64,000 nt of DNA from Novosphingobium sediminicola (GCF_014196525.1 NZ_JACIDX010000021.1:1-64000), one strand, 5' to 3'; numbered from the stretch's first letter, positions 42,525 to 52,154 are shown. Notes: generated from the letters alone by a model not told the origin. Translations and numbers: made by a program.

Positions 42525-43724
42525 CTATCGGCAGGCCTTGCCCGCATTGACCGGGTTGCAGCGCATCGCTCCGCCGCCCGGCAGCTTCACGATATAATCG
42601 GTGCCATAGGCATTGCCCGGCTTGTAAAAGTCGGTCGAGACGATCTGCGCGCCGCTGGCAAAGGCCTGACGCGCGCGGCCCATGTCATTGGCCTTGGCCT
42701 CCCATGTCTCGATGTCGGCGCGGGCGCGCACCAGATAGCCTTGGCGGACCAACTCGGGGATTTCCTTGGCCCGCATCGTGGCATTGTCCATCAACAGGAA
42801 CGCGCCATAACTTTGGCCCGGTTTCGATTCGAGAAAGGCCGCGCGGCCTTCCAGATTGGGATGGCCGCCAACATAGCCTGACAGGCCATTGGTATCGAGC
42901 GCTGTCAGCAGCAGGAAGACGAACTTGCCCCTCGCATCCTTGAGGCTTGGCCAATTACCCGCCTTAACGCCTGCCTCCAGCGTGGGGTAGGCGCCGCGCA
43001 CCTTGTCGGGGGTAACGATCCGCTCGCGACCGATGACCTTGAACAGATCAGCATCCATCTCGTCGAAGGCCTGCGCGGTGAAGGGCAGGGGCGGTTTGGA
43101 TCCCGGAAAGATCGGCACCGGATCGCTCTTGGCTTCCAGCAGGATAAAGATCGGCTCGTGGTTCGGATGGGCGTCGGACCAGCGACGCAATTCGGCAAGG
43201 CAGGCGGTGAACAGGTTGCAGCTCGACCGCACGTCGAAATCGACGATATGCATGACCTTCAGCCCCGGCTGGTCGAGTCCGGTCTTGTCATGAGGCAGCA
43301 ATTGGCCTTCTGCGATGCCCTTGGCTTTGGCCGCTTCATAGGCGGCGGGACGCAGGAAGCGCGCCCCATCCGGATCGCGGTTGAGGTCGAGCTCAAGACT
43401 GCGCATCCCTGCATCCAACTGTTCGCTCAACGTACCGTAACGATAGTTCAGCGCCTCGGTCATGCTGACTTCGTTGGGGTGATATTCCTTGTACTGGGCA
43501 CGGGCGGCGGGGGGCATCCGGGCCGCCATTTGCGACATGCGCGGGCCGATGATGGCATCCGCCATCGCCATGATCTGGGGATCGACCCCTTGCGAATAGG
43601 AATTATGGGTGCCGACGATCTGGATCTGGTTGAGCTTCAGATCGTCCCCGCGCTGGGCATGGGCGGCCATGGCCACCATGGCCAAAGCCATGGCGCCGCC
43701 GTTGCGTAAAAGCTTGAGTTTCAT
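42525..43724 (-). CDS. Secreted PI-PLC-C1-type phosphodiesterase (second paralogue)
   Basis: 399 residues. Signal peptide GGAMALAMVAMAAHAQRGDD; His40 in IQIVGTHNSYSQ, SLELDLNRDP as metal-binding segment, KVMHIVDFDVRSSC, and a STDFYKPGNAYGTDY C-terminal motif parallel those of the neighbour. The two share the layout but differ widely in sequence, so they are old duplicates or separately gained, perhaps with different head-group specificity. It starts 12 bp after the TonB receptor stop, so it is co-transcribed with it. Exported to the periplasm or beyond. Confidence 0.85.
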   Translation of the reverse strand: MKLKLLRNGGAMALAMVAMAAHAQRGDDLKLNQIQIVGTHNSYSQGVDPQIMAMADAIIGPRMSQMAARMPPAARAQYKEYHPNEVSMTEALNYRYGTLSEQLDAGMRSLELDLNRDPDGARFLRPAAYEAAKAKGIAEGQLLPHDKTGLDQPGLKVMHIVDFDVRSSCNLFTACLAELRRWSDAHPNHEPIFILLEAKSDPVPIFPGSKPPLPFTAQAFDEMDADLFKVIGRERIVTPDKVRGAYPTLEAGVKAGNWPSLKDARGKFVFLLLTALDTNGLSGYVGGHPNLEGRAAFLESKPGQSYGAFLLMDNATMRAKEIPELVRQGYLVRARADIETWEAKANDMGRARQAFASGAQIVSTDFYKPGNAYGTDYIVKLPGGGAMRCNPVNAGKACR

Positions 43725-43736
43725 CGCAAGCGCCTT

Positions 43737-46142
43737 TCAGAACTTGACCTGAGCAAAAGCGCCGACCGTGCGATAGGCATCGGGCGAGGTGTAATGCAGC
43801 AGGCCCAGCGCGCCGTAGATCTGCCAACCTGTCGAGAAATACTGGTTGAACAGATTGCGGGCATAGATGCCCACCTCCACCCGGTCATTGGCGCGGGCCA
43901 GCGTGATGCGGCCATTCACCAGACCATAGCCCGGCACATAGGAATAGCTGGCGTTCGGCGTCTTGGTGCCATCGGCATTGGTGACGGCGGGCGCCGTGAT
44001 ATTGCCCAGCATCGCGCCCGTCACCGTTTGCAGGTCCGAGCGATAGACATATTCCAGATGGGCCTTCAGGTTGATGTCATCGCTCACCGGCGCGTTGTAA
44101 TCGGTGGCAATGGTCGACATCCAGCGCGGCGCATTGGTCAGGCGCGTGCCGGTGTAATTGGCGGTGCTGCTGGCCACGTAATCGGTGAATTTGGCGTCGG
44201 TGAATGTCACCGCGCCCGACAGCGACAGGCTGTGCGTAGGCTTGATCGCCACCTGCGCCTCGAACCCGCGGCTGCGCAGACCGGGCGCATTGCCGATGGC
44301 CGAGGCGAGGATGAAGCCGCCGACGCCCGTCGAAACCGGGGTCAGGATGGTTGCCTGAAAATTGGTGTATTTGGACGAGAACACGTCAAAATTGACCCGC
44401 AGGCGATGGTTGAAGAATTCACCCTTCTCACCGATTTCCCAGCTTTTGACCGATTCCGAATTATACGGATCGTATTTGTTGCCGACAAAGGCCACGCCGC
44501 CCGGCTTATAGCCCGTCGAATAGGTCGCATAAAACATCACGTTCTTGTTCAACTGGAACGTGGGCGCGATGCGATAGGTAAAGCGTGAGGAGGATTTCAC
44601 GCCATAGCGAAAATCGGCGGTGGGCGCCGTGCCGGTGGCGGTGAAATTGATCGTGCGGCCAAGGATCGGCACGGGGTCGGAATTGGGATAGCTGATCGTC
44701 TGATCGTTGCGGTCGTAATTATACCGCCCGCCCAGCGTCAGGCTGAAGCGCGAGGTGGGGTTGAACTTGACCTGGCCAAAACCGGCCAGCGTTTCATTAT
44801 GCGCGTTGAACTGCACCGCATTGCCCAGCAACTTGCCGGTGACGGGATCATTGGCGCCGGTATTGGCATAGAGATTGCCGATCACCTGTCCATTGACCAC
44901 CAGCGGACTGGTGCCCAGCGGACCCCATTGCACCTGCGTCTGGTTGGCATGAAGACGGTTGTAAAAGCCGCCGATCAGATATTCCACGAAACCGCCGGTG
45001 GGCGAGGCGAGGTGCACTTCCTCGCTGAACTTGTCTGTCTTCAACCGGCCCGAATTATACGAAATATAGGAATAGACATCATTGGGCAGCAAATCGGCGG
45101 GCGTATCATTGCCATAGGCCGTTTCGCGATAGGCGGTGATCGAGGTCAGCGTGTGATCGCCCAGCTTGTAGGCGACATGGAGCGACCCGCCCTGATTGGT
45201 GGTGCTGATCGAGCCTAGGAATCCGTCGGCCGTATCGACATTGCGCGGCCCCGGCGTCACGCCCAGCGCGATCTGCGCAGCGGTGACGGCGGCGGTGGGG
45301 GCAAAACTGGTGCCGGCCGGGCCGCCGACGGCGGTGCGCACGGATGTGTCGAAATGATGGGTATATTCACCCGCCAGAATGACTTCCAGATCATCGCTGG
45401 GCTGCCACAGCAATTTGGCCCGCGCGCCGAATTCATCGACCCGGCCCAGATTGCGGTTGAGCGTGACATAGCGCCCCTTGCCGTCCTGTCCGACGTCGAA
45501 AGCGCTGATGCGCAGCGCGGCCTTTTGCCCCAGCGGAATGTTGAGCGTGCCGTTGATCGTGCGGTCATTGCGCTCGCCATAGCTGGCGTAGACCTTGCCC
45601 GAAAAGTCGTTCAGCTTGGGCTTGACCGTGGTGATGGCGATCACGCCCGAGGTGGAGTTCTTGCCGAACAGCGTGCCCTGCGGCCCCATCAGCACGTCCA
45701 CGCGCTCGATATCGACCAAACCGGTGATGCCCAGATCGCGCTGGGCGTCCATCACCACATCGTCAACCACGACATTGACCGATTTGGCGTTGGAAAAGTC
45801 GAACGAGGTCGAACCCACACCGCGGATCTGAAAGGCGGCGCCCTGCGTCGGGTCATAAGTCAGGCCCGGCGTGGTATATTGCAGGTCGGTCAGCGACTGA
45901 TAGCCGCTGTTCTGCAAGGCATCCCCGCTCAGCGAGATGATCGAGATCGGGACATTCTGCATCTTTTCCTGACGCCGCTCGGCCGTGACGAGGATCTGGT
46001 CCAATGCAGGCTGGCCATTGGCATCGGCAGTTGCGGCATCTGCGGTGCTTTCCGCATAGGCTGTCATGGGAACAGCCGTCATGGCCGTGGCGGCAAGCAG
46101 CAAGGCAGGCGTGAGTGCGCCCCGGCGACGAAGACTGGACAT
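43737..46142 (-). CDS. TonB-dependent receptor of the phospholipase operon
   Basis: 801 residues from ATG 46142; a TTG five codons earlier is a weaker choice. A signal peptide (PALLLAATAMTAVPMTAYAE) precedes a TonB-box-like LDQILVTAERRQEKMQNVPI segment and plug (LQYTTPGLTYDPTQGAAFQI, RGVGSTSFDFSNAK, DIERVDVLMGPQGTLFGKNS). The barrel ends in AFAQVKF. The QEKMQNVPISI form belongs to the FecA/terpenoid-lipid type receptor group of sphingomonads rather than to the sugar type at 20.8 kb. Lying 12 bp before two secreted PLC-like genes, it probably takes up their product or an intact glycerophospholipid head group. Confidence 0.9.
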   Translation of the reverse strand: MSSLRRRGALTPALLLAATAMTAVPMTAYAESTADAATADANGQPALDQILVTAERRQEKMQNVPISIISLSGDALQNSGYQSLTDLQYTTPGLTYDPTQGAAFQIRGVGSTSFDFSNAKSVNVVVDDVVMDAQRDLGITGLVDIERVDVLMGPQGTLFGKNSTSGVIAITTVKPKLNDFSGKVYASYGERNDRTINGTLNIPLGQKAALRISAFDVGQDGKGRYVTLNRNLGRVDEFGARAKLLWQPSDDLEVILAGEYTHHFDTSVRTAVGGPAGTSFAPTAAVTAAQIALGVTPGPRNVDTADGFLGSISTTNQGGSLHVAYKLGDHTLTSITAYRETAYGNDTPADLLPNDVYSYISYNSGRLKTDKFSEEVHLASPTGGFVEYLIGGFYNRLHANQTQVQWGPLGTSPLVVNGQVIGNLYANTGANDPVTGKLLGNAVQFNAHNETLAGFGQVKFNPTSRFSLTLGGRYNYDRNDQTISYPNSDPVPILGRTINFTATGTAPTADFRYGVKSSSRFTYRIAPTFQLNKNVMFYATYSTGYKPGGVAFVGNKYDPYNSESVKSWEIGEKGEFFNHRLRVNFDVFSSKYTNFQATILTPVSTGVGGFILASAIGNAPGLRSRGFEAQVAIKPTHSLSLSGAVTFTDAKFTDYVASSTANYTGTRLTNAPRWMSTIATDYNAPVSDDINLKAHLEYVYRSDLQTVTGAMLGNITAPAVTNADGTKTPNASYSYVPGYGLVNGRITLARANDRVEVGIYARNLFNQYFSTGWQIYGALGLLHYTSPDAYRTVGAFAQVKF

Positions 46143-46214
46143 GATTCGATACCCCAAGTTGTTCTGGGGCCCGATTATGCGGTGTAGATGACAATTTTGA
46201 GACGATTGTTCAGT

Positions 46215-47561
46215 TCATAGAAGGCTTTTTATAGGCTTTGAAATACAATTGTTCAGCTTGAATGGCGCCGGTTCATACCGCCCCTCCACCCGCAGCGCCT
46301 GTCTCAGCATCAGGATAAACCCCATAGCCAGCACCAGAAACAGGCCAGCCATGCCGCAAGTCAACCAAGCCAGCCCGGCCGCATGATCTGCCCCTCCTAG
46401 CCCAATCCACGCCAGCCCGCGAAACAGCAGCGCCGTGCCCACCACCGCCCCGATGTTGAACGGCAGATGGAACCCGGCGTAAAACGCAGCGGCGGGGGCA
46501 TCCCCATCGCGCTGATGATAGTGGTCCAGCCTTTGCCCCAACACCACGCGCAGCAGCATGAAATCCACCGCCAGCGTGCCCCCCGTGCCTGCCGACCACG
46601 CCATCAGGGGCAGCACTTGCCCGGCGGGTAACCATGGCAAGGCCAGAGCGAGCGCCAGATTGATCCCGAACACTGCCCCCAGCATGCGCAGCGGCGGCAC
46701 ATGGCGCAGCAGACGCGGCGCGATACCGGTGCCGATCATCGCGGCCAGCGCCTGTATCAGAACGCCCGGCGTACCCCATTCGGGCAATTCCAGCCGATGG
46801 CGGGCGATAAACAGAAAGCTGCTGCCGATCACGGCCATATGCGCGCCCACCAGCAGAAACAGCGCCGCCAGCCAGCGATCTGCCGCCGCAGCGATGCAGA
46901 CCTGAAAGGGCTTGAGCGTCCCAGCCCAATCGAGCCGGGACGAGCCTGTCCCGTCCCGTTCCCTGACGCGCCAGATCAGCCAGCCATGGACCAGCGGCGC
47001 CCCCGCCATTGTCAGCAGCAGGATGACGTAAAAATCATCGGGCGCTTTGGCCTGATGCCTGCTCAACAACAGGGCCATGGCGAACAGGATCGAACCGGCC
47101 ATGCCCGCCTGAGCGCGCGCACCAAAAATGCGTCCGCGCGCCACGATCCCGCTGGAGCGTTCCAGCGCCCAGGCCCCATGCGCCAGATTGGACATCACCC
47201 ACCCGCTGGCCAGCGGCAGCAGGCCGAGCAGCCAGACAAAGGGGGAGCGACCGAGCGGCGGCGTAAACCACAGGATCAGCCCACCTGCCCATTGCAGCAC
47301 CGTGCCCGCCGCGACCCAGAAACTGCGACGACGTTGCGGATCGGGCGCCAGATCGCAGACCATGCCGAACAGCACTTCGATCAGGATGCTCCACGTGCCG
47401 ACAATGGTCAGGATCAGCCCCGCCATGTCGACGCCCACCGTCCCCGCCAGCAGCACGGGCAGATAGGTCTTGCGCGCCAGTTCATAGCCCGAGAACACAA
47501 AACTGGGCAGCGACAGCGCCAGCATTTCGGTGCGATCGGGGGCAGGGGATTCGTGTGTCAT
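46215..47561 (-). CDS. MFS/GPH-like transporter
   Basis: 448 residues, about 12 helices. LSLPSFVFSGYELARKTYLP at the start, the RRRSFWVAAGTVLQWAGG loop and FYAGFHLPFNIGAVVGTALL in the second half resemble the GPH group of sugar/polyol carriers. The last 20 residues (FKLNNCISKPIKSLL) look untypical and may reflect a shifted stop. It lies between the TetR gene (30 bp) and the TonB receptor (72 bp) on the same strand. It would move the hydrolysed head group, for example inositol or glycerol phosphodiester, across the inner membrane (inference). Confidence 0.82.
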   Translation of the reverse strand: MTHESPAPDRTEMLALSLPSFVFSGYELARKTYLPVLLAGTVGVDMAGLILTIVGTWSILIEVLFGMVCDLAPDPQRRRSFWVAAGTVLQWAGGLILWFTPPLGRSPFVWLLGLLPLASGWVMSNLAHGAWALERSSGIVARGRIFGARAQAGMAGSILFAMALLLSRHQAKAPDDFYVILLLTMAGAPLVHGWLIWRVRERDGTGSSRLDWAGTLKPFQVCIAAAADRWLAALFLLVGAHMAVIGSSFLFIARHRLELPEWGTPGVLIQALAAMIGTGIAPRLLRHVPPLRMLGAVFGINLALALALPWLPAGQVLPLMAWSAGTGGTLAVDFMLLRVVLGQRLDHYHQRDGDAPAAAFYAGFHLPFNIGAVVGTALLFRGLAWIGLGGADHAAGLAWLTCGMAGLFLVLAMGFILMLRQALRVEGRYEPAPFKLNNCISKPIKSLL

Positions 47562-47591
47562 CGGCAGGGTACGTCGGTGCAGATCCGTTCC

Positions 47592-48782
47592 TCAGCCGCA
47601 CACCTCGGCCAGTCGGGCAAAGGCGGCCAGCAACACCTGATGTTCGTCCAGTCCGCGCGCCATGGCCACCATGCGCATGCCGAATACGGCGACGGACGCC
47701 ACTTGCGATGTGCATCGGTCGCCGATCCGCCCTCGCGGCAGGCCCATTTCCCACAGCACCGAATTGACGAAATTTTCCCCGCGCCGACGCCGCATGTCCA
47801 ACGCATGATGTGCCAGCCCCGGATGCCGGGCAGCGGCGATGGCGATGATCGAGGTGGCCCTGACCAGATCGCGGGAGGAGGCGTAATTGGCATAAAAGGG
47901 GCGGGGCTGACCAAAGTTCTCGGCCAGACCATGCCGGAAATTCGTGACAACCGCATGAAGCGCGGCCACCATCAGTTCATCGCGCGTCCCGAAATGATAA
48001 ACCACCGTGGAGGCCGGGGTTCCGGCCGCCGCCGCCGCCGAACGATGCGTCAGCGCTTCCAGCCCGTGGGTGACGATCAGATGTCCGGCCTGCGCCGCGA
48101 TCAGCCCGCGCTTGCTGCGGTCGGGCGTGTCGGGATAGGTCTGTTCAGGTTCAAGCGCGGCGATCCATTGTTCCAGATGGCGGCCCTTGCCGATATCCTC
48201 GTCAGGGTCGGGAAAGAGGCCGCCCGTGAAGCGATGCAGGCAGAGCGCGCGGATCATGCGATAGGCCGGATTGTCATGGGCAAACAGGGAGAAGCCTGCT
48301 TCGTCGATTATATAGCCCAGCGCCGCATCCGCCTGGCGCAGACTGTCAAACAGGATTTCGGCCCAGAAGGCCCCGGCTTCATCCAACCATGCGCTCAATG
48401 CGGGCGAACAGGTGCCAGATCGCCCGGCTTCCTGTATGAGGTCGATCAACAGGCAGGCGGGCCCACGCTGCCGCACCACCCAATCATCGAGGATCGTCTC
48501 GGCCAACACGGCCCGCATGCCGCGACCGATGGGCGCCATTGCCCGAACCCGGCGCAGCCAGAGATCGCGGAATGCCGCATCCTGCGCCATGGCGCTGGCG
48601 ATCACGCGGGTGATCAGTTGTTCTTTCGACCCCATCGCCTGGGTCAGCGCATTCAGGCTCAACCCCACCTTGTCGGCCAGCGGGCGCAGGGTCAGTTCGG
48701 TCAGACCATGCGATGCGATCCAATCCAGAGCCGCAGCCATGATGGGCTCAGCAGCATGTGCTTTGTCATCGGCGATGCTCAT
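47592..48782 (-). CDS. TetR-family regulator with two DNA-binding domains
   Basis: 396 residues from ATG 48782, which has an AGGGA ribosome site; the frame stays open for 324 more codons upstream without meaning. It holds two TetR halves in tandem. The first helix-turn-helix is at about residues 12-58 (IMAAALDWIASHGLTELTLR, ADKVGLSLNALTQAMGSKEQ). The second is at about 225-272 (GLIAAQAGHLIVTHGLEALT, AAAAGTPASTVVYHFGTRDE), each followed by a helical effector domain. The usual TetR monomer is ~200 aa, so this looks like an internal duplication/fusion acting as a covalent dimer. First gene of the leftward operon and divergent from the PLD gene. Confidence 0.85.
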   Translation of the reverse strand: MSIADDKAHAAEPIMAAALDWIASHGLTELTLRPLADKVGLSLNALTQAMGSKEQLITRVIASAMAQDAAFRDLWLRRVRAMAPIGRGMRAVLAETILDDWVVRQRGPACLLIDLIQEAGRSGTCSPALSAWLDEAGAFWAEILFDSLRQADAALGYIIDEAGFSLFAHDNPAYRMIRALCLHRFTGGLFPDPDEDIGKGRHLEQWIAALEPEQTYPDTPDRSKRGLIAAQAGHLIVTHGLEALTHRSAAAAAGTPASTVVYHFGTRDELMVAALHAVVTNFRHGLAENFGQPRPFYANYASSRDLVRATSIIAIAAARHPGLAHHALDMRRRRGENFVNSVLWEMGLPRGRIGDRCTSQVASVAVFGMRMVAMARGLDEHQVLLAAFARLAEVCG

Positions 48783-48929
48783 CGGATTCCCTGAAGTTGG
48801 CGCAACAGCCCCTTTAGAAGCGCATTCCGACCATGTCACGGCCGGCTTTGCCGCGCTTTGCGAATGGAAACCGAAACAATCGCGCGATAAAATGACGCGA
48901 CAAGACGTGTCGATGGGCAGGGGGGAAAC

Positions 48930-50651
48930 ATGGCGACAGTTTCGGTGAGCAACGGGGCGCTTAATGTGAATCTGTGGCGCGGGGAGCGGATGTGCCTGAT
49001 CGGCATGAGCATCGATCCTCAGCCCGCCGTCGATTTTGTGGGCTTTGCCATTGCTGTGCAGTCTCCCGGGGCGGATGGTTTTACCTATCTGCGCAACCGG
49101 CTCACCTTTGCCTATCCGGCGCAGGCGGATGTGACCGGCTTTCGACAGTTTCCCACCAACGAGGCACCGCTTCAGACCTTCCGCTGGATCCATTTTCCGC
49201 AAAATCCAAGGCCGGGCACCTACCGGTATCAGGTGACCGCAATGCATATGGATGCGACCGGTAATTTGCGCGAAGGCGACAAGGTGGCGGGAGATATCGC
49301 TTTGTTTGACGAGACGGTTCCCGGCGTTGTCGATATCGGTTTTACCCGCAACTTCGCCTCGTCGCAGGCTTTCGTCGAAAAGTTTCCCGATGCCGCCGCC
49401 CGCGCCAAAATCCTGCCCGCCAGTGGTGCGCAAGGCTATGATTTCGACAAAGGCGCCGCGCCTCAGGGCGTCTATGACTGGCTCTCGGGCAAAGCCAACG
49501 ATCTGCTGCAGCAGATGTTGAGCGCCGCTGCCGATCCGGCGACCCGGCTCGATGTGATGGCCTATGATCTCAACGAGCCCGATTTTATCGCCGCGTTGGA
49601 AACTGTCGCGCGACGGGGTGGTGTTGACAGGCCTGCCTTGCGCATTCTGATCGACAATTCGGCCGACCACAAGGACGAGACCAGCGCCGAAAGTCGCGCC
49701 GCCGTCCGTCTTACGGCGGCGGGTGCGATGGTGGTGCGGCATCACTTTGGACATTTACAGCATAACAAAGTGCTGATCCTCTATCGCGACGGCAAAGCGG
49801 AGCGGGCCATCGGCGGATCGACCAATTTTTCCTTTCGTGGGCTTTATATTCAGGCCAACAATATGCTGCTGTTCACCGCGCCCGAGGTGGTTGACTGGTT
49901 TGTGCAGGCCTTCGAACTGGCCTTCAAGGGCCTGGGGGCATGGAACGCGGGCAGCTTTCCCGATACGTGGCACGCCGCCGCGAACCTGCCGGCAGGCACC
50001 AATATCCGGGCTTGCTATTCGCCCCACGCCGATGGTTCCGACATGTCGCTGTCACCCGTGGCGGCGGCGATTGATCAGGCGACTTCCAGCGTGTTTTTCG
50101 CGGTCGCCTTCCTCAATCAGGACACCAAGGGGCCGGTGCGTCAGGCGCTGGACCGGCTGGAGGGGAAGCCGCTGTTCAGCTATGGCATTGCCAACCGCAA
50201 GAACGGGCTGAAGCTTACCAAGCCCGATGGTTCAACCGGGCTGGTGGATTTCCGTTATCTGGCCGATCATGCGCCCGAACCGTTCAAGTCCGAATGGAGC
50301 GGCGGGCAGGGGATCACCATCCACCACAAATTCGTGGTCACCGATTTTAACCTGCCGACCGCCAAGGTCTTTGCAGGATCATCGAACCTCTCGGTCAGCG
50401 GCGAGGAGGGCAATGGTGATCACCTGTTTCAGATCGGCGACGCGCGTGTGGCGACGGCCTATGCGATTGAAGCTTTGCGCATGTTCGACCACCTGAACTT
50501 TCGCACCAGGATGCAGGCGACGGGGGGCACGGAAAAGTCGATCACTTTACGTCGGCCCCCCATTGCGGGCGAGCAGGCATGGTTTGCACCATTTTACGCA
50601 GAAGACAGCCAAAAGCAGCGAGATCGTCTATTGTTTGGTGGTTCGACCTAA
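48930..50651 (+). CDS. Phospholipase D-like (HKD) domain protein
   Basis: 573 residues with a GGGGGAAAC site before ATG 48930. After a ~150-residue beta-rich N-terminal part come two HKD-type motifs: H278-x-K280 in HNKVLILYRDG with GGSTNFSFRG, and H465/H466-K467 in IHHKFVVTDFN with AGSSNLSVSGEEG. Such enzymes transfer or hydrolyse phosphatidyl groups or nucleic acid phosphodiesters. No signal peptide is visible, so it may stay in the cytosol or leave by another route. It diverges from the TetR gene across 147 bp, next to the PLC operon, and so may share its regulator. Confidence 0.88.
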   Translation: MATVSVSNGALNVNLWRGERMCLIGMSIDPQPAVDFVGFAIAVQSPGADGFTYLRNRLTFAYPAQADVTGFRQFPTNEAPLQTFRWIHFPQNPRPGTYRYQVTAMHMDATGNLREGDKVAGDIALFDETVPGVVDIGFTRNFASSQAFVEKFPDAAARAKILPASGAQGYDFDKGAAPQGVYDWLSGKANDLLQQMLSAAADPATRLDVMAYDLNEPDFIAALETVARRGGVDRPALRILIDNSADHKDETSAESRAAVRLTAAGAMVVRHHFGHLQHNKVLILYRDGKAERAIGGSTNFSFRGLYIQANNMLLFTAPEVVDWFVQAFELAFKGLGAWNAGSFPDTWHAAANLPAGTNIRACYSPHADGSDMSLSPVAAAIDQATSSVFFAVAFLNQDTKGPVRQALDRLEGKPLFSYGIANRKNGLKLTKPDGSTGLVDFRYLADHAPEPFKSEWSGGQGITIHHKFVVTDFNLPTAKVFAGSSNLSVSGEEGNGDHLFQIGDARVATAYAIEALRMFDHLNFRTRMQATGGTEKSITLRRPPIAGEQAWFAPFYAEDSQKQRDRLLFGGST

Positions 50652-50723
50652 GGGCAAATGGATCGCGGAAACTGGATTTGGAACAGGCGATCCGCGGGGG
50701 GAGTGCCGCGAATTCCGTCCGGG

Positions 50724-50829
50724 TTATACAATGTCTTGTGCAGCCCATATTCCCTGGGCGCATCACGCCAGCGCCGCCCGTTGCGATTGACGAAGATGAT
50801 CCCGTTCAGCACGCGCCCATCGCCCCGCC
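50724..50829 (-). mobile_element. IS5-family transposase remnant
   Basis: About 35 codons read leftwards give the N-terminal DDE-transposase segment DGRVLNGIIFVNRNGRRWRD followed by APREYGLHKTLYN, the typical IS5/IS1182-like motif. Similarity stops on both sides and no start, catalytic triad or terminal inverted repeats remain. The fragment sits between the PLD gene and the leftward degradation cluster and may mark an old insertion boundary. Confidence 0.75.
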
Positions 50830-50878
50830 AATCAATGGGTCATGTGTCCAGTTCCCTTACCTTTCAATTGCCTGTTTG

Positions 50879-51994
50879 TCACAAGGGCGCTGAGGGCAGG
50901 ATCAGGAATTTGCTGCCAGTTGCGCGTCTGGTGTAATCTTCGACTGCCTCGCGCGACAGCGCATCTGCGAGCGACAATTCGCCCTTGTAATGGCATGCAA
51001 AGGTGGTCGTCAGTTCCGTTGCGACGCGGCCATGCATCCGCGCCCGGGCCTCGGGGCCAAGCCGCTCCATCATCGGGGCCAGCAGCCAGCCCGACACATC
51101 CCACACAAAGCCCAGCGTGCGCGGCAGGGTGATCGGCGCCATATCGAGCGCGCCATAGACATAGCCGCGCTTGGCCTGCGTCGAGCCGTAGCGCGAATAG
51201 GCGCCGTCTGCGTTGGCGACTTTTTCCATCGTGGTCAGGATCGTGCCCAGCAAAGGCCCGCCGCCGATGGCATCGAAGACCACCCGCGCCCCGGTCTCGC
51301 TCAGCGCCTGCGCCAGTTCATCGGGGAAAGCAGGGCTGGTGCTGTCGAGCACATGGCGGGCGCCAATGCTGCGCAGCAGCGCGACCTGATCGGGGCTGCG
51401 CACGATGTTGACCAGCGGGATGCCATCGGCCCGACAAAGCTTCACCAGCATCTGTCCCAGATTGGAGGCCGCGGCTGTGTGGACCATCGCCGACATGCCA
51501 TCGGCGCGCATGGTTTCGATAAAGCCCAGCGCGGTCAACGGGTTGACGAAGGCCGCTGCGCCTTCACGCGCAGACACGCCTTCGGGCAGCACCATGCAGC
51601 CGGCTGCGGGAATGACGCGATACTGGCTGTACATCGCGCCCGCAAAGGCGGCCACGCGGCGCCCCACCAGCGCCTGCGCGCCAGACCCGGCGGCCACCAC
51701 CAGCCCGGCGCCCTCGTTGCCGATGCCAAGTTGCTGCCCGATGCGATTGGCCAGCGCCTTCATTGCGGCGGGCGGCACAGGGGCAGAAACGCGCCCCTCT
51801 TCATAGCTGGCCTGTGCCGTCAGCGCCGGGCCGAACATCAGCCCAAGGTCCGACGGATTGATGGGGGCTGCCTCAACCTGCACCACCACCTCGTCCGGGC
51901 CGGGGGCGGGCAGGGGCAGATCGGCCAGTTCGACCACCATGCGGGCATCGTCATAAAGGGTGGTCACAAGCGAGCGGGTGGTGGAGGGCAGCAT
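50879..51994 (-). CDS. Medium-chain dehydrogenase/reductase, quinone-oxidoreductase type
   Basis: 371 residues. The GroES-like part has VQVEAAPINPSDLGLMFGPA and GNEGAGLVVAAGSGAQALVG; the catalytic and structural zinc ligands of alcohol dehydrogenases are absent, so it is zinc-independent. The Rossmann half contains MVHTAAASNLGQMLVKLCRA for NADP(H) binding and VVFDAIGGGPLLGTIL. Members reduce enones or quinones. It is the leftmost gene of the leftward acyl-CoA degradation cluster but diverges from the KstD-like gene across 160 bp, so it is probably a separate transcript controlled together with that gene. Confidence 0.88.
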   Translation of the reverse strand: MLPSTTRSLVTTLYDDARMVVELADLPLPAPGPDEVVVQVEAAPINPSDLGLMFGPALTAQASYEEGRVSAPVPPAAMKALANRIGQQLGIGNEGAGLVVAAGSGAQALVGRRVAAFAGAMYSQYRVIPAAGCMVLPEGVSAREGAAAFVNPLTALGFIETMRADGMSAMVHTAAASNLGQMLVKLCRADGIPLVNIVRSPDQVALLRSIGARHVLDSTSPAFPDELAQALSETGARVVFDAIGGGPLLGTILTTMEKVANADGAYSRYGSTQAKRGYVYGALDMAPITLPRTLGFVWDVSGWLLAPMMERLGPEARARMHGRVATELTTTFACHYKGELSLADALSREAVEDYTRRATGSKFLILPSAPL

Positions 51995-52154
51995 CGAATT
52001 TCTCCGAAAAAAATGGCGCGATCAGGCGGAATTTAGCACGGGCCTGGCGGGCCGGTGCACCTGAGACACTTGAGAGGTTCGGGCATGTCGGAGTTTGGCT
52101 ATCATCGAGCCAGAGGCGCCACAACACAAAGCGCCTGAAGCGGGAGAAATGGCG

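Noticed and set aside
48783..49754. 324-codon N-terminal extension of the TetR frame
   Set aside because: The extension runs antisense through the PLD-like gene and has no regulator-like content; ATG 48782 has a good ribosome site and starts the first TetR domain.
50652..50878. Functional IS5 insertion between PLD and the oxidoreductase gene
   Set aside because: Only about 35 codons of the transposase N-terminal region are readable; catalytic residues and inverted repeats are missing.
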